Origin: Acanthopleuribacter pedis
Lineage (GTDB): Bacteria > Acidobacteriota > Holophagae > Acanthopleuribacterales > Acanthopleuribacteraceae
Direction: 5' to 3'
Length of the DNA stretch: 64,000 bases
NCBI RefSeq assembly: GCF_017377855.1
Contig: NZ_JAFREP010000002.1
Span: forward strand, 480,108 to 544,107
Part shown: positions 10,201 through 22,200 of the stretch, in pieces
Layout of the letters: each line of letters starts with the position of its first letter
How positions within the stretch are numbered: position 1 is the first letter of the stretch
Notes under the pieces: model-generated
Seen by the model: the letters and a program-made list of their open reading frames with translations, nothing else
What the model was told of the DNA's origin: nothing
Database searches by the model: none
Program-made: the position numbers and the translations under genes

Positions 10201-13200
10201 CCGTGTTGCGCAACCAGGTAGGTCGCGATTCGGGCGCTGAGTTGGTCGATATCGGCGTAGGTAAGGCGCCGCTCCCCGTCGACCAGCGCGGTGCGGTCGG
10301 CATAACGCAGCGCCGTTTCCGCCAAACGCGCGCTCAGGTGCATGGTTGGTTGGGGCAGGGTTGCGCTTTGTTGCAGGCGCTGTTGTTCCCGGTGCAGCCG
10401 TTGCGGCGAGAGCATGCGGTAGGCGTGCAAGGGTCGGCTGGGGTCGGCGGCGATTTGGGGCAGCAAATCGACAAAACGTGCCACGCGTTCCGCGATGGTG
10501 TCGGCGTCAAACAAGGCTGTCGCGTAGGTGAAGCTGAGGCGCAAGCCTTTGTTGTGCGGGGAGATGTGAATGGTCAGGTCGAACATGGCCGGGCCGGCCG
10601 CGGTTTCGGTTCGGGTGAGCGACAGACCCTCGGGCAGGTCGGGCGCGCCGCGTTCGGCCTCTTGCATGACCAGCATCACCCGTGGTTGCCGCGTGGGGCG
10701 GTGTGCCGCGGCGAATTGGGTTGCCTGGACCACGTGATCGCGAACCTGGTGCAGGTGTGCCGCGAAATCGAGGTCGCCGCGTGGGTGCAGGCGCAAGGTT
10801 GGGGATTGCACGAACAGGCCGATCACGTCTTCCCATTCGCGGCGGTCGCGGCCGGCCGCGGCGGTGCCGATCAGCAGGTCTTCCTGACCGCTGTAGCGGT
10901 GCAAGAAGCAGGCGGTGGCGGCGACCAGGAGGTGGAACAAGCCGGCCTCGTGATCGCGGGCCACCTCGTTCAAGCGCTGAACCAGCGCGGGTTCGATGTC
11001 GTGGAAACGGCTTGCCGCGCTTGTTTGGTGGCCGGTTTCCCGATCAACGGCCAAATCGAGGGGCTCAGGTGGATCGGCGAGCTGATCGCGCCACCAAGCA
11101 CGCGCCGCGGTGTGATCCGTCGCGTTGGCTTGATGGGCGATATCGCGATACCGGGTCGCGGGCGGGGTCGGTGCCACGCCCTGGTATGCCCGCAGCCAAT
11201 GCTGCAGCAACAGATCCAACGACCAGGCGTCGCTGACGAGGTGGTGCAGGGTGACCAAGAGCAGGTGGTCCTCATCCGCAAGTTGCAGTAGCCGGACGCG
11301 CGGCGTTAGCGCGGTTTCGACGGCCATGGGGGTCGTTGCCTCGCGTTCCAGCCAGGTTTGTGCCTGGGCCTCGGCATCGACCGTGCCGCGCAAATCGATT
11401 TCTTGCCAGGGGATGGACACCGCATCCTTGACCCGGAACCACAGGCTTCCGTCTTCTTCCTCGAATTGGTAGCGCAGGCTTTCTTGGGCGGCAACCACCT
11501 GTTCCAGCGCGGCCCGCAAGCGGCGTGGCGCCACGGCGCCTTTGATACGAAAAGCGCCCGGCAACAGGTAGGCTTGGTCGCTGCCAAGCTGGGCCGCGTG
11601 TTGCCACAGCGCGGTTTGGTTGGGACTTGCCGCGTAACGCGCGGCGTCGGGTGCGCGGGGCGTCGCGGTTTCGGCCGGTGGTGCTTGCAGCAGCAGTTGG
11701 CACTGGGCCGCCAGGGTCGGTGCCCGGAACACATCCGTCAGGTTGATTTCAAGGCCCAGGCTTTCTCGCACGCGGTTGCGCAAGCGCACCGCGCTGAGGC
11801 TGTTGCCGCCCGCCGCGAAAAAGTGGCTGTTGGGGCCGGCATCGGCTGTCACACCAACCGAACGCCACAGCGCGGCCAGTTGCTCCTGGTCGGCGGAAAG
11901 CGTCGCGGGCGCGGTTTGTTGCGCGGGTGTTTGGGCCGCGAGCGCGGCGCGGTCGATTTTGCCGCTGCTGTTAAGCGGCATTGCTTGGACCTGAACCACC
12001 CGTTGCGGCACCAGTGCGGCCGGCAAGGTTACGTGTAGCCGCTGCACGACGGCTTCGAAATCAACGGCGGTGGTGGCCGGGTTTGCGGTTACATAAGCGA
12101 CCAACAGGGTTTCCGGCGCCTGTCCCTGAAGCAAAACGGCGGCTTGGTTGACCTCGGGCGCCCCGCACAGCGCGGCCTCGATTTCGCCGGGCTCAATGCG
12201 GTGGCCTTTGTGTTTGATTTGGAAATCGCGGCGCCCGAGCACCACCAAGCGACCCGCCTGGTCGAGGTACCCGAGGTCGCCGGTTCGATAGAAACGGGGG
12301 CTGTCCTCGATGCCGCGTGCCGGGGCGAAGGCGGTTTGGGTGAGGGTTTCACGATCGTGGTACCCATCCGCCAAACCCGCGCCGGCAATGGCGATCTCCC
12401 CACGAACCCCTGGCGGGCATGCGCGTTCCTGTTCGTCCAAAATCACAATCCTGGTGTTGTGGATGGGCGTCCCGCAATGGATGCGCGCCTCGTGTGGCGT
12501 GATCCGCGCACAAGTCGACCAAATCGTGGTTTCGGTAGGGCCGTACATGTTCCACAGCGCGGCGACCTGGGCGGCAACCTTTTGGGCGAGCGGCAAAGGC
12601 AACGCCTCACCGCCGCAAAGAACGCGCAGCTCGGGGTCCGGTTGCCAACCCGCTTGGTGTAACAGGGCCAAGTTGGCCGGGGTGGTTTGCAGCAGGGTGA
12701 CACCCCGTTGTTGCAGCACCGCCGGATCGTCCAGCACCTGCTCGCGGGTGAAGATGTCGACGGTGGCACCGACCAAGGGCGCCAGCCACCATTCCAACAA
12801 GGAGATATCGAAGGACATCGGCGTCACCGCGGCGACACGGTCGTGTGTTTCCAAGCCGGGGCGCTCGGCCATGGCGCGCAGGAAATTCAACAACGCCCCG
12901 TGAGCGACGGAGACGCCCTTGGGATGTCCCGTGGAGCCGGAGGTATACAGCAGGTAGGCGCGGGACGCGGGGTTTTGTGGCAGCGGGCCGGCGATGGGTG
13001 TGCCCGCCGCGAGGGTTTCGGCAAAATCACGGATGGGACAGGGTGCCTGCGACGGCCGGGTTTCCGGCGTACACAACACCAGGTCCGCGTCGCTGTCGGC
13101 CAGCAGCAGATCGCGACGTGCCGCCGGCAAGGCCGGATCGAGCGGCAACCAGGCCGCACCGGATCGCCAAATCGCCGCCAGGGCCACCGCCAGGTTGAGG

Positions 13201-16200
13201 TCGCGGGGCATGGCGACCGCAACCAAAGCGGGCTGCTTCGGCATCGCGGCTAAGGCGCCGGCCAAGTGTTCCACCTGATCCCACCACGCGCGATAACTGA
13301 GCAGGGTTTCCCCGCAACGGTAGGCGGTTTTGTCAGGTTGCTTTAATACTTGATCCTTAAATAGAGAAAGTAAGGATGTTTTGGTGTACTCGCTTTTGGG
13401 GCCTTCGGCGGTGGCGGGCGTCTCAAGCGCCGCGGCGCGCTGGAGCGGTGCCGCGGCGTCCGCGGTCCAAGCATCGAGCAAGGTAAACCAATGATCGGCA
13501 AAGTGTGCGGCGGTTGAAGCGTCGTACACATCGCTGTCGTATTCGAGATAGAGCTGCCAGGCGCCGTTTTCGCTGCCGAATTGAAAACTGAGGTCGAACT
13601 GGCCGGTGGGATAATCGGCGGTTTCGTACGTCCAGCCGTCGGGCAAGGTGCTTTCCCGTGAGAACATCGACACAAACACATCGAAAAGCGGTGCGCGACC
13701 CGGATCGCGGGGTGGATTCACGGCTTCCACCAATTCCGCAAAACCCACGGCGTTGTGTTCGCGGGCGTCGTTGATCGCCCCCTCAACCTGGCCGACCAGG
13801 GCGGCGAAGGAGGCTTCGCTTCGAACCTCGGTCCGCAAGACGGTGGTGTTGAGGAACAAACCGACCAAGGGCTCCCAGGCCTGGTGATCACGGCCGGAGA
13901 CCGGGGTGCCGAAACACACATCGTTTTGGCCGGTCCGCCGTTGGGCCCAGCCGAAAACGGCCGCGGTAAGCACGGTGAACGGGGTGACGCCCAGTTGCGC
14001 CGCCACGGTGGTGACCCTGTTCCACAGCTTATGCGGGAAGGGAAAGCGGGGTTGGGCGCCGCGGTACCTTTTGACGGCGGGGCGCGGGCGATCCGTGACC
14101 CATTCCAGCGGGGCCGGCGGGGTGGCGAACCTTTGGCGCCACCAGGCGCGGTCAGCTTCGAAACGCTGTTGGCGGTGCGCGGCGGTGTCGGCCGCGTAAT
14201 CCGCGAAATGGTAGGCGGGCGGTGTCGGCTTCGCGCCATGGCCCAGGGCGTGTTGGTACAGCGCCCACCAATCCGCGACCAGCAGGTTGAGCGACCAACC
14301 GTCGGCAATCAGGTGGTGCAGGTTGAGCGCGAGCACCTGGGTTTCCTCATCCATTTGGATCAGGGTGCAGCGGAAAAGCGGGCCGTTGCCGAGGTCAAAG
14401 GCACGTTGGGATTCCTCGGCCAGGAACTGGGCCAGGTCGTCTTCGCCGTTTTCGCGGTTGCGCAGATCCAGCCGGGATAAGCAGGTTGGATTCCCGCTGA
14501 GGTCGACCATCAGCGTTTTGTCTTCCTCAATGAACCGCGCCCGCAACATCGGGTGACGGTGTACCAACGCGGCAAAGGCCTTGTCGAAGGCAGCCTGATC
14601 GACGGATCCATGGAAACGGAAGGCGCCGGGCAAATGGTAGGCGCGCGAGGCTTCCGCGAATTGGCACAACACCCACAGGCGTTGCTGGTCCGGGGTGGCC
14701 GGGAACCGTTCGGTATTTTCGGCGCGAACCGGGGTGCGCGCCCTTTGGGTCGATTTGGCGTGACGCGCGATTTCAACCGCTAAACTTTCTACAGTAGGAT
14801 GGGAGATTAGCAAGCGAATGCTCGGTTTGAACCCGAACTGTTGTTGGATGCGCAGCGCGATTTGGGTGAGTTCCAAACTGTGGCCGCCCACCTCGGTAAA
14901 ATGTTGGTCGATGCCGATGACGTCTCTCTGCAAGACCTCGGCCCAAATGGCGCAGAGGGCGCGCTCCGTTTCATTGCGCGGCGCCTGATGGGTGCCGCGC
15001 GTTTCTGGTTCGGTCGTTTTTAGCGCGGCCAAGGCCTTGCGGTCGATTTTGCCGTGCGGGTCGCGCGGTAAGGCATCCAGAAAGAACCAGCGCGTTGGGA
15101 TCATCGGCTCGGCCAGGGATTGGGCCAGGTGCGCGCGCAGCGTGGCCACGTCCGTGTCGGCCACACAATAGGCGGCCAAATGGGTTTGTCCCTTCTCCTC
15201 GCGACCGGCAACCAGCGCGGCTTCAACCGCCGGGTGGGCGCGCAGCCGTTGTTCCACCTCGGCCGGCTCCATGCGAATGCCGCGAATTTTGAGCTGCTCG
15301 TCGGCGCGACCGGCGAAAAGCAACAAGCCGTCGTTGGTGCAGGTCGCCCAATCGCCGGTGCGGTAGCGGGTTTCGCCGTCGTGGTGGAACGGGGTGCGGT
15401 CGAGGCGACCCTTGGTGCGGTAACCGGCGGCCACGCCGGGACCGGTGATGTGAAGTTCCCCCAAACACCCGCGCGGCACAATCTGATCATTGCGGTCTCG
15501 CAAGCTCAGGGTCACCCCTGGCAGCGGCCGACCGATGCAGCCTGGTTTGAAGGCGGCGTCACCCTCGGCACCTACATCCAAGGCGCTGCAGATGACGGTG
15601 GTTTCGGTGGGGCCGTACCATTCGAAAAGACGTACCTCGGGCAGCACCTCGGCGGCCCGTTGCAGCAGTTCGGCGGGGACGCGGTCGCCGCCGGTGAACA
15701 ACCAACGCAAGCGTGGGAAATCGGTAGCGTAATCGAGAATGTGTTGCAGGAGGGCGGGCACGGCATGGAAGGCGGTCACTTGTTGCAGGGCTCCGTGGCG
15801 CTGTTCCGCATCCAGCAACAGGTCGCGGCCGAGCACGGACACGGCGGCACCTTGACTCAGCGGTAGCAACAATTCCAGCAGGGCGATGTCAAACGCGAAA
15901 CCGGCGACAAGCGCGAAACAGGCGTCGGGGGCATCACCGATGGTGAAACCGGCGCAGGCGTGGAGGACCGTGTGGGCCAGGTTGGCGTGGCTGACGGCGA
16001 CGGCTTTGGGCACGCCGCTCGAACCCGAGGTAAACATCAGATACGCGTGCCTGTCACCTGTAAGCGGTTGGTCTAACAGATACGCGTGCCTGTCACCTGT
16101 AAGCGATTGATTTAAGGTGGGTTGTGCGGACGCCGCGGCGCTAACCCATTCTGAGAAGGTCAGCAGACGGCGGCCCGGCGCTTGCACCATGTCGCGGTGT

Positions 16201-19200
16201 TCCTCGGCCGCGATCACGTGGCGGGCGCCCGATTCGCGCAGCATGGTTTGGATACGATTCGCCGGGTAGTCGGGATCGACCGGCACATAAACCGCGCCGG
16301 CCGCGAGGAGCGCCAAAACCACGGCGGGATAATGCACATCGCGCTGCTGCAATACCGCAACCGGTTTGCCCGGCTGGAATCGGGGCTGGTCGCGGATGAC
16401 CCGCGCCAATCGCGCCGCCAGATCTGTCAATTGGGCGAAGGTTTGTCGCGCCTCGCCATGGCGCACCGCGATGCGGTCGGGGAAGCGGTTCGCCGCGGCT
16501 TGGATCGCGGCGACCACATCGGTTTCCACCTGGGCCACCGGCGGCCCTTGCAGCAGAGACAGCGCTGAAGCGGGGACCAACGGCAAGGTGCGGTGGTCGG
16601 GGGCCGGGTGCCGGCTCAGATGGTCCATCACGGTGAGCAGGCGTGTGCCGAATTGGGCGGCGGCTTCGCGGTGGAACAAGTCGCTGTTGTATTCGACCGA
16701 AAAGACCCAGCCGTCCGGGGCCTGGAGAAAGTCGAAGCTGAGGTCGAGTTTGGCGGTATCGAAGCGGCTTTCCAGGGTGCCGATGCGCAGGTCGCCCAGC
16801 GTCTCCGCTTGGCGGTGGGGTTGGCTGACGTAGGAGAGCATGACGTCGGCGAGCGGGGAGCGGCTGGGATCGTGACCATAGGGCAATTCACCGACCAAAC
16901 GATCAAACGGGTACAAGCCGTGCGCCAAGGCGCCGATCACGGCCGCACGCACGCTGTCCAACAATGCGTCAAATGACGTGGCGTCGCTGAAACGGGTGCG
17001 CAGCGCAACGCTGTTAATGAACAAGCCGACGTGGTCGTCGAGGTCGGGATGGGGGCGACCGGCGGCGGGCGAGGAAACCACCAGATCGGTTTGGCCGGTG
17101 AGGCGGTAGAGCAAGATGTTCAGCGCGGCGAGCAAACCCATGAACGGGGTGAGTTCCCGATTTTGGCAAAAGGCGGTGAAGGCGGGCATCAAGGCGTCGG
17201 GGAGCGGCACCACCACGCTGCCGCCGCGGTAGGTTTTTAGCGGGGGTCGCGGTCGGTCGGTGGGGAGCCGGAGCGCGGGCGGCTGTTCCGCGAAAACGCC
17301 GTGCCAGTATTGGTGAAGCCGCGCGCCTTCTTCGCCTTCCAGCCGGTTGCGCGACCAAACCGCGTAATCGCGGTATTGGAAGGGGAGCGGGGGCAAGGGG
17401 TTGGTTTTGCCCGCGATTAAGGCTTGGTAGCGCAAGCCGATCTCGCGGAACAGATTGTCCATCGACCATCCATCGGCGATGATGTGGTGAAGGGTGAACA
17501 GCAACACGTGCCGTTGCGGTTCGAGGCGAACCAAGGTGACGCGGAACAAGGGGCCCTTTTCCAGGTCAAAGGCCTGGTTGGCCTCGGTGTGGGCCAGGCG
17601 CGAGACCGCGCTTTCGGGTTCGGTTTGGTCGCTTAAGTCTACGATTTTTAGGGAGAAGGGCCGCACGGGGGCAACGACCTGACGGGGTTCGTCGCCGATG
17701 CGGGTGAAATGGGTGCGCAGGCTCTCATGGCGTTCGGTTAACTGGGCGACGGCCTGCTCCAGGAAATCGACGCGCAGCGGGCCGTCCAGGGTGAAGGCGC
17801 CCGGCACGTTGTAGGCCTCGGCCGCGTCCATTTGGTGCAGGATCCACAGGCGCCGTTGGCTGAAGGAAAGCGGATAGTGGTCGGCTTGGGGTTGCGGTGT
17901 AATGGGCTCCAGGGTTTGGCGTTCGGCTACACACTTCGCCAAACCGGCCACCGTCGGATGTGCGAACACGTCTTGCGGCTTGAGGATCAAACCCAGTTCC
18001 TTGCGGATGCGTCCCAACAAACGCAGCACCAGCAGAGAGTGACCGCCGGCCGCGAAAAAGTCGCGATCAATGTCGGCGCTGTCCTCGCTTAACCCAAGCA
18101 ACGCGGCAAAGATGCGCCACAAGCTCTGCTCCCGTGGGTTTCGCGGTGCGCGGCCCAGGGTTGGCGCCGGCCGGTCGTCGCGGGCGGCCAGCGCACGGCG
18201 GTCGACCTTACCGTTGCGCGTCAACGGCATCTGGTCGAGGAACACCATCGCGGCCGGCATCATGTAGGCGGGCAAGAGGGTGCCCACTTGCGCGCGAACC
18301 GCCGGTTCGTCGCCGTCGCCGAGGAGGTAGGCGATGAGGGTCGCGTTGTCGGACGCGTCCTTGCGGGCGATGACCACGGCGGATGCAACGCCGTCACAGC
18401 GGCCCAACGCGTTTTCCACCTCGCCCGGTTCAATGCGGTAACCCCGCACCTTGACCTGGCTGTCGCCGCGACCGAGGAAAACCAGGTCACCCCGTTCGTT
18501 GCATCGCACGCGGTCGCCACTCGCGTAAACGCGCCCCAATCCCGGTAGCGTGCGGAAGCGGTTTTGGGTCAACTCCGGCCGTTGCCAATAACCCTCGGCC
18601 ACGGCCGGGCCACCGATGAAGAGTTCGCCAACGGCGCCGGCGGGGAGGGGTAAGCCATGTCGATCCAAGATGCTGAGTTGATTGCCGGCGAGCGGGCGGC
18701 CGATGGGAACGGGACCGCTCGCGGGCAGATCGCCTTCTTCCCGGATCTCAAAATAACAGGAATCGATGGTGGCCTCGGTGACCCCGTAACTGTTGACCAG
18801 GCGACAGGTGTCGGGTAAAACGCGGCGGGCGAAGCGGGCGTCGGCGGTGGTCCAGGCATCGCTGCCCACGATCAACAAACGGAACGCGGGCAGGTGGCGC
18901 TGTTCCGCCGCCATCCAGCGCAACAAAGGCATGACCAGGCCGGGGGTTCCCTCGAACAGGGTGACGCGGTGTTGGTCGAGCAGGTCAAAAAGCGCGGGTG
19001 GATCCAGGCGCACCTGCTCGTTGCAAATCACCAAGGTACCGCCGACCAATAAGGTGCGCGCCACGTCGCCGACAAAAACATCGAACGCAAAACCCGCGAC
19101 CTGCAGCGCGATGGGTTTGGCGTTCGCCAAGCCGTAGCCGGCAACCCAGGCTTGTACTTGGTTGAACAGGGCGGCGTGGGAAACCACCACCCCCTTGGGT

Positions 19201-22200
19201 TGCCCGGTGGAACCGGAGGTGTAAACCAAATAAGCGGGTTCGCGTGGCTCGGGTTGTGGCGGCAAATTCACCGCGGGGACGGCCGCGTTTTGGTCGAGGT
19301 TCAGGGTGGGACAGGGAAAATGCGCGGTGACGCCGTTTTCGACCAGCGCCAGACGGGCGCCGCAATCCTCGGCGATAAAGGCCAAGCGTTGGGCCGGGGC
19401 GCCCGCGTCGAGCGGGACAAACACGGCGGCTGCCGCGGCAACCGCGAGCAGCGCAAGCGGCATGCGTTCGGAGCGGCCGAGGCAAACGGCAACGCGGTCG
19501 CCGGGCGCCACCCCCGCGGCGACGAGGCGTTTGGCGAGGTGTTGCACCTCGCGGTTGAGCCAGGCGTAATCGCGTTGCTTCGCGCCGTCGATGAGGGCGG
19601 GGTGGTTGGGGGCGGCCGCGACCTTGGCCGCGAACAAATCTGCCACGGTTAAGGCCGGCCCGGTCGGCGCGGGTTCGCCGCGCAGGGTTCGCGGTTCCCG
19701 CGTCAACGCGATTTGGTCGCGCCGGATGTTGGGGTTGGCGCGCCATTGGTCGATCAGAAAACACCATTGCCCCGTTACCGCGTCGACATCGTCCTCGTTA
19801 AAACGGCCCGTGTCGCATTCGAACACCAGTTCCATGTCCTCGCCCGGATGAAAGGACAGGTTGAATGGATAAGGCGTCTGTTCGAAACTGCGCCAGTCGG
19901 CCAGCTTCAGCTTGAGTTGGCCGAGCAGCGCGTTGAGCTGCCGCGACACCGGGTAGTTCTCAAAAATTAGGATGTGGTCGAACAGCCGATTGCCCAGCGG
20001 ACTTTGGGCGAGGATTTCGTGCAGCGGCAGGTGGTGGTGGGGTGCGGCGTCGTTCAAACGCTCGGCGAGGGTGTGCGCGGCGTCGAGCAGCCGTTCGTCC
20101 TCGCGCCAGTGGTGGCGCACCGGAACCGTGTTCATAAACAGCCCGATCATGCGTTCGATGTCGCGAACCTCGGCGGGACGACCGGAAACCACGGTCCCGA
20201 ATACCACGTCGTCGACGTCGCCGTGTTTGGCAAGCCACAGCGACCAAAGCGCTTGCACCAGGTTAAACACACTGAGCCCGTGCGCGCCCGCCAGGTCCTG
20301 CAACCCCTTGGTTCGGTCTTGGCCGAGGCGGCGAGTGTGACGTTGCCATTGGTAGGGGGTTTCGAGCGCGGGCCGCGTCACCGGCGAAGTCGGCGCGGCA
20401 AACTCGGCCAAAACCGCGCGCCAGTAATCTTTGGCGACGGCGGCATCGCGGCGGTCGAGCCATTGGAACCAGGCGCGTGGGTCGGCCGGCGCGGGCAGAT
20501 CGGCGCTGCCTCCGGTTTGGGCCGCGTGCAGCAGTTGGAAAAAGTCATGGCTGATGATGCCGAGGCACCAGCCGTCCATCAGGATGTGGTGGAAACTCCA
20601 CACCAGCCAGGCCCGCTTGGGGCCGAGGGTGAGCAGGGTCAGCCGCACCAGCGGGCCTTCTTCTAGGTTAAAGCTGTCGGCGCGGTCGGCCTGTAACGCG
20701 GCGTCCAGCGCCTGTTCGCTTTCCAGGCGCAGGTGACGAAACTCGGGGCCGCCGGCGCCGCTGATGAGGGCGACTGCTTCGCCCTGCTCGGTTTCGCGGA
20801 ACAGGGTTCGGGTGACCGGGTGGCGCCGGCCTAGTTGGACCAACGCCTGTTGCAGCGCGTCAAGGTTAAGCGGGCCTTCAATCAGGTAGGCGGTTTGCTC
20901 GAAATAGGTGGCGTCGTCGGCCCAGCGGTTTTGAAAGTACACGCCTTGTTGCATCGGGGTTAAGGGTTGGATGTCGTCAAGGGGCGGCTCTTGTTCGATC
21001 TGTTGCAAGGCGGTGCGAGAAAGTGTGGCATAGGTGAAATCAGACGGGGTGCGTTGCGGTGTTTGGTTCGAGCAGTGGTCGGTTTGGGCCTGCAGCGTGC
21101 CGACCAGGGTTTGCAACGCGGCCGTCATTGCGCCGGTGCTGAAATCACCGCGGTGGCGGGTGAGTTCGAGGTGGAGCCGGCCCGCGTGGATCCAGCCGAT
21201 GAGCTCAAGCCGTTGGGGTCGCACGGCGTTCGGCGCGCTGAGCGGTCCCAGGTTTTGGCGAACCAAACGCAAGCCGGCGTCGTCGCTGTTGTCGAAGGAA
21301 CCGAGGAAGTTGAAGGAAATCTGTGCCGGTTTTGGGTCTGCGAAACCCGTGTCCTCGCCATAAAGCAATTGGCCGTAGTCCAACCCTTTGTTGGGCACGG
21401 CGCGCAGTGTTTCCTTGACCCCGATCAAGCGCTGCGCGGCGGATCCGGCCGCCGACAACACCACCGGGAACAGGCTGGTGAACCAGCCCAGCGTGCGGCT
21501 GAGGTCGAAGCGGCCCGTTTCATCGCGACCATGGCCTTCGACCGCGATTTTGAAGCGGTCGCCGCCGGTGAGTTGCTGTAAGGCCGCGGTGAAGGCCGCG
21601 AGTAAATGATCGTTGAGGTCGGTCCCATAGGCGGCGTGGATGGGTCCGGTTAAGGCGGCGGTGGTTTCGCGGTCAAAGACGTGGCCGTGCACCCGCGTTT
21701 GGTCGGCGCGTGCCGGTTCATCCGCGGGGAGGTCGGTAAACGTTTGATTCAGTTGGGCTTTCCACCAGTTCTGTTCTTTTGCGGCGGGTGGGTTGTGTTC
21801 GAGCCAGGCCGCCCAGGTGCCAAAATCCTCGGCGGGAGGGGTTTCGGGGGGCGGGGAACCGGCACATGCCGAAACGTAACCCGCGGCGAGATCGCCGAGC
21901 AAAATGCGCCAGGAAACCCCGTCGATCACGAGGTGGTGGGCGCAGAGCACGAGGCGTTCGTCGGCGCCGTCGCTGAGATGGATCCAGCGAATCAGCGGGC
22001 CTTGTTCCAAGTCAAACTGATTTTGCAGAGCGCGCGCCTCGGATTCGCTGAGCTGGGACACGTCCGCGACCTTGATGGGTTCCAAGCGGGGCGCGGTCTC
22101 GGGATCACCCGCGACTTGTTGGATCGGTGTTCCTTGGAAGCGCACCTGGAGTTGGGGATGCCGGCGCCATAGGTGGTCGAGCGTGGTTTGCAGCGCGGGC

